A stretch of DNA of 64,000 nucleotides, taken from contig OU452211.1 of NCBI GenBank assembly GCA_911728435.2, positions 9,778,428 through 9,842,427 of the forward strand, written 5' to 3'. This document shows, piece by piece, positions 11,946 through 21,742 of this stretch. How positions within the stretch are numbered: position 1 is the stretch's first letter; every line of letters begins with the position of its first letter. This stretch comes from Apoderus coryli (lineage: Eukaryota > Arthropoda > Insecta > Coleoptera > Attelabidae). Below the pieces are notes generated by a model, which made no database searches, was not told where the DNA came from, and was given only the letters and a program-made list of their open reading frames with translations. The translations under genes were made by a program, and so were the position numbers.

Positions 11946-12483
11946 CTTTCTTAGTATTTTCCACGTGCCACAAATTTTGCGAGAATCAATTTTACCCTTG
12001 TAAGGCATTCACTTTCGCGTGGCGCGACCATTTCGTGTTTAATTGCTTTGAGATTGTGGGTTTATTTTGTACATTGCGATTTGTGAAAAGAAATATAACG
12101 TAATAACCACAAAAAACTAAGCAAAATACAAAATCGCAGCAAATACAGTTATTACCAGTCAAGAAAGAACCATACGTGTTACAAAAAGGGCATACGTTAT
12201 CAAACCATGAAACTATTTTTTAACTGCAACTTTGTAACATTCGCATTTTTTTACTAGAATTTTGGTCTGAAGCAAATTTGTTTATTCGCTCTTTTTCTTT
12301 GGTATGGTCGTGTTATTTTTAATGTGCCAGCACATTCGATTTTCTTCTTTTCGAATAACTCAGTTTTTTCGCTGTGTACTAAAACAAATTGGTATTAGTT
12401 TTTCGAAAAGCAATAAACACTCTACAAAGATAAAGTGGACTAGAAACAGATGGCTATGTTTTGTTGAAGAATGAATTATTTAG

Positions 12484-13018
12484 TTACAGGGTGTTCACTT
12501 TCAAAATTATCGAAATACCTGCCGATTAAATGTCAGACCATTCTTATATATACATAGGTAGGGATTAACAAGGTTTCCCATATCAAAGAATATATATTAA
12601 AGGGCTATTATAATATGGGTTTTCATCCAGTTAGCTTTTCTGGAGATTAAGGAGTCATTATTGTATTATTGTCAGTATTATTCCTGACTTTACCAATGGT
12701 AGCGTCTTGTTGATCTTCTGAAAAAACTCCAACATAAGACAACTTAGTAATCAACAATCATCACAGTCGACATAACAATGTATTTTATTTCTAAGACGTA
12801 AACTATTGCCACCCTGTAGTTGTATTTTATAGGGGTGTATGTTCAATGCTCTTTTCTTATTGGCCATGTTCAGTCTATAGTACCTACTTCTCATTTTTAT
12901 GAAGTAATTTTGGAAATGCAATCGGGATTTTCAAGTTAGATTCGTTTTAGCTTTGGTATGGTCTAGAGGTACCAATTATAATATAAAGTTAATTAAATAT
13001 TTTAATTTGTTTTTTGGA
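12484..13018. repeat. Dispersed repeat block, copy 1
   Basis: The block starts gttacagggtgttcactttc and ends near tttaatttgttttttgga. A direct copy lies at 33,609-34,137 with many long shared runs, for example gtttcccatatcaaagaat. The start has the CAGGGTG-type terminus common in this window. No coding capacity was recognised. Confidence 0.7.
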
Positions 13019-13109
13019 TTTAGATTTTTCACAGTTTAAAAATAATGTTCTAGTTTTGTTTTAAAGTATATGAGTATAAAGATCAAGTTCATTTCATTTT
13101 CATTCTGAA

Positions 13110-13830
13110 TTTTTCTAAAGTTTTTTAATAGTCAATTGGCATAAAACTTCCGTAAGTTCTTTGTTTATTCTTTTTAATTGAAGGCCTTTTTGTTTTCTAA
13201 TAAGTGATTAAAATTTGTTCTTAACGTAGAGGAGTTATATTTCGAATAGTAGAATTTAATCTTATAAATTCAGTTTTCAATTGTAATTAAAGTTTCGTAT
13301 GGGAATTAATATAATTATTCGTAATTATAGTACTTTACTTATTTTAAGTTGTACAAGTAATGACTGAGATTTTCTTTTATATTTTCATTCTCTTTTAATT
13401 GTTTTATTATTTTTTTATTTATATATAATTATTTCTTTGTTTGTTATTCATTTTTATTATTAATTTTAATTATTAAATTTAGTTGATTTGAGCCCAAACC
13501 TTTTATTTCAAATAAAGCTTTCGGTATGTTGGTGACAGAATGGTCGTTTAATTAATTACTCAGGGTTTTTCTTTTAAATAAATTGTATGTGACCAGCCGA
13601 GATCCAGAATGATAAAAGGTTAGTAAATTTTACATTATTTTAATACAGATTAATAGAGTTGATATTCTTTGGTTGTTCTTCTTTAATTAAAACTTGAATT
13701 ACAAGCCGCTCGTAAAACTTGAATCGAACCAGTAACAATTTGAATAGCATATTGGGATTCATTTGGATTGAGCTATAAAATTAGTATTCTTTCTGAATGT
13801 AAACAACAGCCGCTAATTCAAAATGGTTAC
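13110..13830. repeat. Dispersed repeat block, related to 49,925-50,640
   Basis: This AT-rich block shares order and many words with 49,925-50,640: gggaattaatataatta, a tttatttca(a/g)taaagctt segment, and a final attgggattcattt/atcggggttcactt segment. The minus strand of both may have been coding (for instance VVY..KE..NP near 13,800), but neither is open and I cannot assign the family. Intervening microsatellite-like TA/TTA tracts obscure it. Confidence 0.5.
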
Positions 13831-15030
13831 AGCTGCGTACAGGCTTATTTCTTTGCAAAATAAATATTGTGCCCTATTAATCTTAGAAAAATCAAAATAT
13901 CAAAAAACAACTCGCAAAAAGTCTTAAAAGAGAAAAATCCAAAAGAAAATATTTCCAAATATACTGATTTCTCAAAATTATGTAACTGTAACATTCGCTC
14001 TTCTTTATTAGGGCGACAGAACAGTTTTTTCTAAACTAACAACTTTCCACATCCAAAACTTAAACTTGTCCGCACTCAGCCCTTTGTTAATCTCGGTTGT
14101 TGTCATGTTTGGAGAGCCCTAAGAGAAACAAAAACTGCATGTGTTCGAAACTACAGTGGTCTCTTTGCCTCTTTGTTTAGCAGCTAAACATCAACTTTAT
14201 TTGCATTCGAATGAACCGAAACCTAACCCACGCCACTGGATATATGTACGAGTATGTATCCCTATGTGTTAATAATTTGTTACCAGAAACTTTGTTGCAG
14301 AGCAGACTCATGTTCCCATTTATTTAGTTAACTATATTTTATATGAGTTATAAATTACATAGGAACTTAGATCGATGCTGATGAATATATAAAATATCAC
14401 AATTTTACTTTATTTGATGCCGATCACGAATTACACGCTCATCTCTCCCATCGAGTTTCGAATAAAACCGATAAAGGTTCGCTTTATATACCTACCTGCT
14501 GAAATATTTTTAATGGTATTCACTAACGCATGTGAATTATTTATTGAATTTCATATAGTTTCATTGCGTTGTGGAATAAATTCATTTTTGTTAAATGGTG
14601 TTTATTTAAAACAATTTGGTAAAATGTACGTACAGAAATAATAATAACGCGAATTCGTATTCCATTAATAGAATATTTTCACTGGCATTGAAATTGAGTT
14701 CAATTGTATGAGGTGTTAATTAAGTACCTTCTTATTTATGTATAGGGTAGGGCATTTTATTAGGGGACAGTACCTTTTCATAGAAACTACTGACTTTAAA
14801 AGTGAATACAAAAGTTTATTGGTTTTAAAGCTATTTAAAAATTATTTGTGATAAAATACCAGCCGTCCGAAAAGTGCTGCACTGACATTACCTCCAGAAT
14901 TTCAAATGGGAAACCCTATATATTTTTACATTTTTAGAATAAAGCTAAGTTTCATAACAACTCCCTAATCGAATTTTGTCTAATTTAAATAGAAATTAAT
15001 ATTATGTATTTTTTACAACATTTAGATTTG
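13831..15030. other. Non-coding sequence, no element recognised
   Basis: An open stretch of 75 codons at 14,414-14,641 (+) has no recognisable motif. Otherwise this is AT-rich DNA with no clear structure. Confidence 0.3.
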
Positions 15031-15180
15031 GAAATTCTTGGGCCTCATCACAAATTACACACAGACTAAATAACAATTTGTTATTTAATGTCAAAACATT
15101 TTTTCAAGCAACGTTTCAGCAGGTAACACATATAATACAAAAATCGTCTAGTAGACGAGTGTTTTTCAACAGCCATTCAT
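15031..15180 (-). repeat. Relic of the hammerhead-type short element (62.9 kb subfamily)
   Basis: The reverse complement resembles 62,845-63,005. The shared words are gacgatttttgtat, acctg, ctgaaacgtt, aatgttttgaca.taaataaca and taatttgtg followed by atgag. The stem II hairpin is deleted, so CCTG abuts CTGAAACGTT. The GAAACGTT half is kept. It is a decayed copy. Confidence 0.6.
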
Positions 15181-15439
15181 TCAGTATTTTTTTACAAATT
15201 TATGGTCTCAGCAAAAAATGTATTGTGCGGTCGCTAGGTGATTATGTCATAAAATTGCACCTATATCTTAAAAAAGCTACCTTATAACGATTTATGGCAG
15301 CTAGCTGTTGTAAATTTATACCGGGAGTCGCAGATTATCAGTAGATAGACTGTGAGAGTTCTGGCTCATTTCTTATGGAAAATAGCATGGGAAATTGCTA
15401 AGGTCCACATTCCCGATTTTGGCTCTCTCAAAGTCACAC

Positions 15440-15622
15440 ACTATATGTCAACACCATACGTCATATGTCAACGTCATACGTCAACACCATACGTTAAATG
15501 TCAGCACCGTATGGCTTTTACATATGACGTATAGTGTTTGATTTATGACGTTGACATAAGACGTTGACGTATGGTGTTTGACATTTGACACATGCTGTTG
15601 AGATATGGTGTTGACATACACA
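15440..15622. repeat. Block of degenerate 12-13 bp units in both orientations
   Basis: About fourteen imperfect units built on ATACGTCAACACC/ATATGTCAAC lie head to tail to about 15,510. They are followed by the opposite orientation (GACGTATAGTGTTTGA, GACGTTGACATAAGACG and so on) to about 15,622. The block is thus a large imperfect inverted repeat of short units. TGACGTA/TACGTCA half-sites resemble CRE/bZIP sites, but a regulatory role is only a possibility. Confidence 0.7.
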
Positions 15623-15740
15623 TTTGGTTTAGAATTGAATTAAATCGTCAAGCAATCCAAATTTGATTATTTTTAGATTATTAAATAAATAAATAAATAA
15701 AACTAGTTATCAAGGAGGAAGGGTTTGTTAAATGCTGACC

Positions 15741-16004
15741 GACTACTATTAAATTTGAAAAAGTAGTCCATTCTTAAGTGGAGTTGTGTATATTTTCAGT
15801 GACAAACGAAAGTTGAATCTCCACAAAAATAAATTTAATAGCAATTTATAAATATTAGACAAACATGTTTCTGAACCTACACCAGTTCCAACATGAGTGG
15901 TGAAAAGAGAAACTTACAAAATTAATGTTCTTGAAATTTATTTTTGTGAGGATTCGTTTTTCATTTGTCACTCAAAAAATGACAAAAAAATGACTACTAT
16001 TAAA
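15741..16004 (-). mobile_element. Foldback hammerhead-type element with 13-bp target duplication
   Basis: The direct repeats gactactattaaa at 15,741-15,753 and 15,992-16,004 flank a 238-bp insert. The insert starts tttgaaaaagtagtccattc, the same terminus as the 48.8-49.2 kb element, where it lies at the right end. It has diverged inverted arms (15,799-15,840 against 15,930-15,971). A decayed ribozyme motif on the minus strand at 15,900-15,865 keeps the GAAC/GTTC stem II and GAAACATGTT, but the core is CTCATGT instead of CTGATGA. No protein is encoded. The element type is inferred as retro-inserted from the target duplication. Confidence 0.75.
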
Positions 16005-16788
16005 CTCTTCAGTGAAATTGTTCTTTGTTTTTGTTGTAGCCACTATTCCTACAAAAAGAAAGTTCATAAGCGAAGTCGGAAAGTTGCTGTGAAACACATT
16101 GTATATATTTTGTTATATCATGAATGCCAAACAAAAATACACGCTATTTTTGTGCCAGCAAGGCTGAATCACAAAATATGACATTTGAAATTGTTTGCAG
16201 TTTTCATCTAACGATAGTTGCGTCAGTTTTGGCAAGCACTGTATACAACAAATATAAGACCGTGGTATAATTTGATAAAGGTCCATATATGCCAGTCTCA
16301 CTTTGTTTTCAATTAATACCTTCAAAACGGTGGTCTATCGGCAAAACTGAAGTTATGGAGGAAATTATCAATGTTCCTTTTCCATAAATATGTTTCGGGA
16401 ACAGACAGATTCAGTGTTATCATCGGGTGTAAACTCATTACATTATAAACCTAGTATTCATCAAATCCAATCATAAAAATGAAGTTAAATTAAATTCTTC
16501 TCGAGAGAACACAATAATTTTAAGTGCACTTTTATCACTTGGTCATCAAAATATACTTAGAAGTGTAATTTTCACATTCGCTCCTAACTTTTAAACTGTT
16601 GACGTTGTGGCACAAATAGCTCTCCATAAGGTGTAAGTGAAAAGCTATATTTCCGAAAAAAAAAATATTTTATTGTCGATATCAGCTATTTTTTTTGACG
16701 GACGCCTATGGTACATAAATTTAAAATATCATTATGATTTTTACAGTCTAATTTTTTTGACCCTTTTCTACTATTTATGAACGCATAA
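16005..16788. other. Non-coding sequence before the mariner element
   Basis: The minus strand near 16,431-16,392 contains a weak GAAAC-type motif (..gttcccgaaacat), possibly another eroded member of the hammerhead family. Nothing else is supported. Confidence 0.3.
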
Positions 16789-16790
16789 TA

Positions 16791-18123
16791 CGAGGTCTGT
16801 TCAAAAAGTTCCCGGAATTTTTGAATTGCGCGCGTCTGGAGAGTCCGGTGGTCAAAATTTTTTTTTTATTGTGGTGGTACACATGTCCCTAATGTATGGT
16901 GAAATTTTCAGCTGTATTCATTGTTTACATTCTGTCTTGTAGCGGCTGGTGTAGACGTGTTTTTTTGAGATCGGCGATTTTTGTTAGTTTAAACAATGGA
17001 AGAATTGAAGAGTCAAAGAATTTGTATTAAATTTTGCGTGAAAAATGAAATAAATTGTAACCAAGTGTGCGAAATGTTACAGAGAGCCTACGGTGAGTCT
17101 GCTATGAAAAAAACAAGTGTTTACGAGTGGTATAAGCGTTTCCAAGATGGCCGCGAAGACGTTGAAGACGACGAACGCTCCGGTCGACCCAGCACGTCAA
17201 TAATCGCTGAAAATGTGGGAAAAGTGGAAAAAATGATTATGGATGATCGCCGAATCACAATTAGAGAAGTTGCTGATGAAGTTGGCATATCAGTTGGCTC
17301 ATGCCATCATATTTTTTCAAAGGTTTTGGGCATGAAACGAGTGGCAGCAAAATTCGTTCCAAAACTGCTGAATTTTGATTAAAAAAACAAACGCATTACC
17401 ATCGCTCAGGAGCTGTTAAACGACGTCAACGACGATCCAAATTTACTTGAAAGGGTCATAACTGGTGATGAAACATGGGTGTACGGTTATGATGTCGAAA
17501 CAAAAGCACAATCGTCCACGTGGAAGCACTCAACGTCACCAAGAGTGAAAAAAGCACGTCAAGTTCGATCAAATGTCAAGGTTTTGCTTACTGTTTTCTT
17601 TGATTATAATGGCATAGTGCATAAAGAATTCTTGCCAAAAGGTCAAACCGTCAATAAGGAGTATTACCTTGAAGTAATGCGACGTTTGCGTGAAGCAATT
17701 CGAAAAAAACGCCCCGATTTATGGAAAAACAATTCATGGGTTTTGCACCACGATAACGCACCTGCTCATTCATCGTTGCTTATTCGTGATTTTTTGGCTA
17801 AAAACAAGACTTTAATCATGCCCCAACCTCCTTATTCACCAGATATCGCTCCGTGTGATTTTTTCCTGTTCCCAAAGTTGAAGAGACCCATGAAAGGACA
17901 GCGTTTTTCATCGATTGAAGAGATAAAGGCAGAATCGCTGAGAGTGCTACAGAGCATTACAAAAAGTGACTATCAAGGGTGTTTCGAAGACTGGAAAAAA
18001 CGCTGGCATAAGTGTATTATATCTAGGGGGGATTACTTTGAAGGGGACCATATAGATGTAGACGAATATATAAATATTTTTTTAGAAAAATGAGAATTCC
18101 GGGTACTTTTTGAACAGACCTCG
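16791..18123 (+). mobile_element. Full-length mariner transposon, 1,333 bp
   Basis: Both termini are present. The left TIR begins cgaggtctgttcaaaaagt, followed by tcccggaatt. The right TIR, reversed, is the same except for acccggaatt, so 28 of 29 bases match. The element is flanked by TA on both sides (16,789-16,790 and 18,124-18,125), the mariner target duplication. Its single gene spans 16,996-18,093. The size is typical of mariner elements (about 1.3 kb). Near-identity of the TIRs and a single disabling change suggest a young copy. Confidence 0.93.
16996..18093 (+). pseudogene. Mariner transposase with one in-frame stop
   Basis: From ATG at 16,996 the frame runs 365 residues to the stop at 18,091, broken only by TAA at codon 129 (17,380-17,382), where relatives usually have a Gln codon. 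The N-terminal part has the paired helix-turn-helix region, including VYEWYKRFQDG, SGRPST and ITIREVADEVGISVGS. The catalytic triad is D158 (TGDETW), D253 (HHDNAPAHS) and D288 (APCDFFLFPKLK). There are 34 residues between the second and third, so this is DD34D, the mariner signature. YSPDIAPCD is the diagnostic family motif. The enzyme cuts and pastes the element at TA sites in the nucleus. The protein as written would stop after the DNA-binding half, so this copy is probably non-autonomous but could be mobilised in trans. Confidence 0.93.
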
Positions 18124-18125
18124 TA

Positions 18126-18555
18126 TGTAAACATTTTTTTTATACTGCATTTTGTAGGTTATCTTATATCAACACTATAGATACAGAGTGTCCCATAAAT
18201 TAATGGTATAAACTACATTTTCCTTGGGTAAAAATATTGAGATTTGGCCAAAATTACCTTAGTTCAAAAATTGATAATAACCGAGATACAGGGATGCAAA
18301 AGTGGTAATATCGTTTTCGATTTTCCTAAATAACCTAGTTTCCAACATATATTTTTGCATGTATTATGTGGTGCGTGGTTTTTGGGGGCGAGGAATTTGA
18401 ATTTGTTGATAATTTTGATGTGAATACAAGAAGGCGCTCTCTGCAGGATTCTGATTACATAAAAACAAATGTAACTTTTTGCGCCTCAGTGTATTTACGT
18501 TTTTATTAAAAATATTACTTCTCTCATCATTGTTACATACAAAAGGTATACCTTG
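18126..18555. other. Spacer with TIR-like start
   Basis: A terminus-like acagagtgtcccataaat occurs at about 18,184. Part of the Penelope-like element's 5' region may extend into the last 150 bases, but I cannot place its start. Confidence 0.3.
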
Positions 18556-19450
18556 TCTTGTCAACAACGACGAACTAAATTCGAGAAATCTTTAAAACGC
18601 AATATTAAAAAAACCAAAATCTTTCTAAAAAACAACCCTAATATAATAGTCCTTTTGCCTGATAAGTCAAACAAAACAGTTATTATGAATAAAAGTGAGT
18701 ACACACAAAAAATGCTTGACTTACTGAACAACCCTAATACTTACCAAGAAATCAACCGCGATCCTACAAATAGTTATCAAACTAAAAGTAAGAATATCAT
18801 AAAACTATGGGTAGATAAAGGATATATAGATATCACCGTCAATGGGAGGAAAACTTAAAATATATAATGCTTTCCCACCCAAACTGTATGGATTGCCAAA
18901 ATTGCATAAACAAAATATACCGTTGAGACCCATAGTATCTTGCACGCAATCACCAACAAAACCACTTTCTGATTTTCTAAAAACTATTCTTAATAATATA
19001 ATAAACAAAACCCCATATTACATTAAGGATTCATGGGATTTTAAAGACAAAGTAAAAAACGTTTACGTACCAGAAAATCACACACTAATATCATTAGATG
19101 TCGTATCATTATACACGAACATCTCTGTAGATCTAGCGACAACTATTATTGAAAGAAAGTGGAACGAAATCTGTAATTTTACTGATATTCCAATGGATGA
19201 ATTTAAAAAAGCCGTCGAGTTTACGTTAACCTCAACATATTTTCAATTCGAGAACTCTTTTTACAAACAGACAGATGGCGTAGTAATGGGAGCCTCGATC
19301 TCAAGTGTTGTTGCACAACCCGTCATGGAGGATTTAGAAACATCCATAATAAGTGCACTAGATTTTAAACCGGTTTTTTTTGTACAGATACGTGGATGAT
19401 TGTGTGGCCCTAATCCCTAACACTCAAGTACACAAAAAGTACAAAAGAAT
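18556..19450 (+). pseudogene. Penelope-like element reverse transcriptase, broken
   Basis: The first frame reads FLKNNPNIIVLLPDKSNKT and VIMNKSEYTQKM, the N-terminal RT region of Penelope-like retroelements. After a frameshift near 18,842 the next frame carries FPPKLYGLPKLHK (about 18,872-18,910), the hallmark of the family, then PLRPIVSC, ISLDVVSLYTNI, FENSFYKQTDGVVMGASISS and ME. A second frameshift in the T8 run at about 19,375-19,382 puts the catalytic YVDD (19,389-19,400) in a third frame. Reading is lost by about 19,440, so the thumb and the GIY-YIG endonuclease are missing. The RT would copy element RNA. This fragment is inactive. It matters because hammerhead elements in this window resemble those associated with Penelope-like elements. 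Confidence 0.88.
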
Positions 19451-20253
19451 TTAAAAAATATCCGGAAGTGCTTATGTAAATGAAATAAAAAAATGCATGT
19501 GTCAATGTGACATGATATATTATACCGTTTTATTTTTATGTAAAATCAAAAACGCGTAGCAATAATTGAGGTATTGCTTTCATCCTGTATGAACAAATAA
19601 TTTCATATCAAAACTAGCTGAAATTGAGGAAAAATAATATCAAAGGGTCATCTAAATTTCATTTGTGGCATTACACCATATCTATGAGCTTAGTGTTGAA
19701 AACGTACAAATAATAATAGGCTACAATATTGTGTAGACACAAAAGGAATCAACGAAAATCCCTCCAAAATATATTTTGCGAAATATCTCAAATTATACCC
19801 AAGAGGATTCATATGCCATTTATTTTGATTATTCCCTTTAGTTTTGAAATAAAAGGGGTTTACCAAATACCAGTAGAATGTATGAAAACACTATAGTAGA
19901 TAGTAATTCATTTTGTACATTAGAGAATTGGTATACCTACTTTTAATGACTTTTGATACGTCAAGTCTATTTTAATCAAAATCGCATTTTTTTGTAGAAA
20001 CTCGATAACAAAAGCGAATTGCTAAATATTTAAAAAATCTGTAGTTATATGAATTAATTAATTCACAGTCTCGGGTTTAACCTTCACATTGAATTGCACT
20101 TGTTGAGCTTTTTCGGTCTTTGCAATCCAGAATCCATTAAGACGAAGAAGTTTTAGTTTCGACTTCAAAACCATAAACCTACGTATCATCATCTCTTATA
20201 ACACGAATTATGTTCACCCTATACATTAGCTTGCACTATTTTATCTATTATAC
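19451..20253. other. Non-coding sequence
   Basis: No gene, RNA or repeat was recognised between the Penelope-like fragment and the next transposon end. Confidence 0.3.
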
Positions 20254-20700
20254 CGGGTGTCCCAAAAAAATCCCCACCCTTTAAGGGTAGAATCTACGAC
20301 CAAAAATAAGATGAAAATCACTTATGCAAAAATTCCGAAAAATGTCTTCTTATGAAATAATTATGACCATTTTGATTATGAAATCAGGTAAATCTTTCAC
20401 TTGGAATTATTATTTTAAATATAGTCATCCTTGGTGAAGACAGAATCGTAAATTGAGAATGTCAAAGTCTAGTTGTCACATAAATCGTAAACTGGCGTGA
20501 AAAGTTGAAAAAGTGCGATTCAAGTATGGCAAGAATGTACAGTAATCAAGAATATTTAGACCTGATTAAACTACTTGGAGTTTTGAACAATAATGCCCGT
20601 GTAACGAACGTCTGTACCGCGAACGTTTTCGAACTGGGCGACACCCAGATCATAAGACAATAAGTGCTATTGAAAATCACCTTCTTGAAACTTCTTTGCA
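20254..20700 (+). pseudogene. 5' end of an IS630-Tc1-mariner element with transposase N-terminus
   Basis: The terminus ccgggtgtcccaaaaaaatc lies at 20,254. About 270 bp later, ATG at 20,526 starts MARMYSNQEYLDLIKLLG, the N-terminus of the Y-S-N-x-E-Y transposase group. After a frameshift the reading continues YRERFRTGRHPDHKTISAIE and NHLLET, the first DNA-binding helices. The reading ends at about 20,700 and no catalytic part follows, so it is a 5' fragment. Confidence 0.65.
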
Positions 20701-20839
20701 CAAGTATATGTGTTTAGAATTATTTTAGACTTTTAACTATAATCGACATTATATGAGTTCTATTCAATTGTTGTAACAAAGTTCCTGTGTAAAAGTTTTG
20801 TTTTTTAAAAACAGCACAAGCTCATCCAATAAAATAATT

Positions 20840-21517
20840 GGCGCAGTCAGTAGGAATTTTGGAAGTTTTGCATAATGCAGAAAATTTCGTTTCAACGATT
20901 AACAAAAAATCCGATTAAAAACTTAAACATACGAACGAATATCGAAGAGTTTAAGTTAGAGTACAGTGCGTTAAAAAAACACAAACAACACAGGACAAAA
21001 ATCGTCTAAGTCTTCACACGGACACGGCGGACAAAATTTGCCAAAGTTCAACCCTAGGATAACTTAGACGTTAGAAGAAAAGCAAAGAAACAAAGACGAT
21101 AAGCCAAATGAAGACAATATTACTGTATTACTTCCCTTTTTATTATCCAATTTCCTAATTTTAAGAATACTTATAATTTTCACCATATTTTAAGTTAGAT
21201 TTGTAGTTATTTTTGGTAATACCTAATATAATTTTACACAGTGAATCACAAAGTGCTATTTTTCAAAGTTTTCAAGTTTAATGTATCATATTGACTGAGA
21301 TATAGACGAATTAACTAATCTTTTACAAACTACTCTTAACCCTTTAACTGCTCAATCAACTGCTACATATTCTCAAAAATTAAAAAATATGCCCAACGCA
21401 ACTTCTATTAATTTTTATGGTTTACATTTTTGGGGGTGTAGGTTCGTACATAATGATACAACTATTTTAGTAAATAAAAATAGTTCATTTGTATTTCTAT
21501 GTCAAAATTTACAAGGT
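20840..21517 (+). pseudogene. LTR-retrotransposon-like leader and gag N-terminal fragment (tentative)
   Basis: At 20,840 the sequence tggcgcagtcagtaggaat resembles the primer-binding-site context that follows a gypsy-type LTR. From about 21,302 an open, Gln/Thr-rich frame (LLQTTLNPLTAQSTATYSQK) resembles the start of a gag protein. It ends at the palindrome. A second gag-like piece lies beyond the palindrome and LINE at 23,600-23,795 in the same orientation. I did not find matching LTRs, so the assignment is tentative. Confidence 0.35.
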
Positions 21518-21742
21518 AATATTAAAAACGTTGCAAAAATTATACTAACCTGTATTGTGAAACTATGTTGGTTTTGTTTTCAGTTAATAAAATAAAAAGA
21601 AAAAACCTGAAGAAGTTGCAAATAATGCGACGAATTATTTGCAACTTCTTCAGGTTTTTTCTTTTTATTTTATTAACTGAAAACAAAACCAACATAGTTT
21701 CACAATACAGGTTAGTATAATTTTTGCAACGTTTTTAATATT
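21518..21742. repeat. Perfect 109-bp palindrome with 7-nt loop inside a hammerhead core
   Basis: Arms 21,518-21,626 and 21,634-21,742 are exact reverse complements around gcgacga. At the turn, the plus strand reads CTGAAGA, A, GTTGC, aaataat, GCGAC, GAA. This is the hammerhead core and stem II, and the palindrome folds back right after GAA. The outer right edge abuts the 3' tail of the LINE. It looks like an inverted duplication made during copying of a hammerhead-type element. Confidence 0.88.

Noticed and set aside
15440..15622. The short-unit block as a CRISPR array
   Set aside because: Units are degenerate, contiguous and in both orientations, with no regular spacers, and the genome is eukaryotic.
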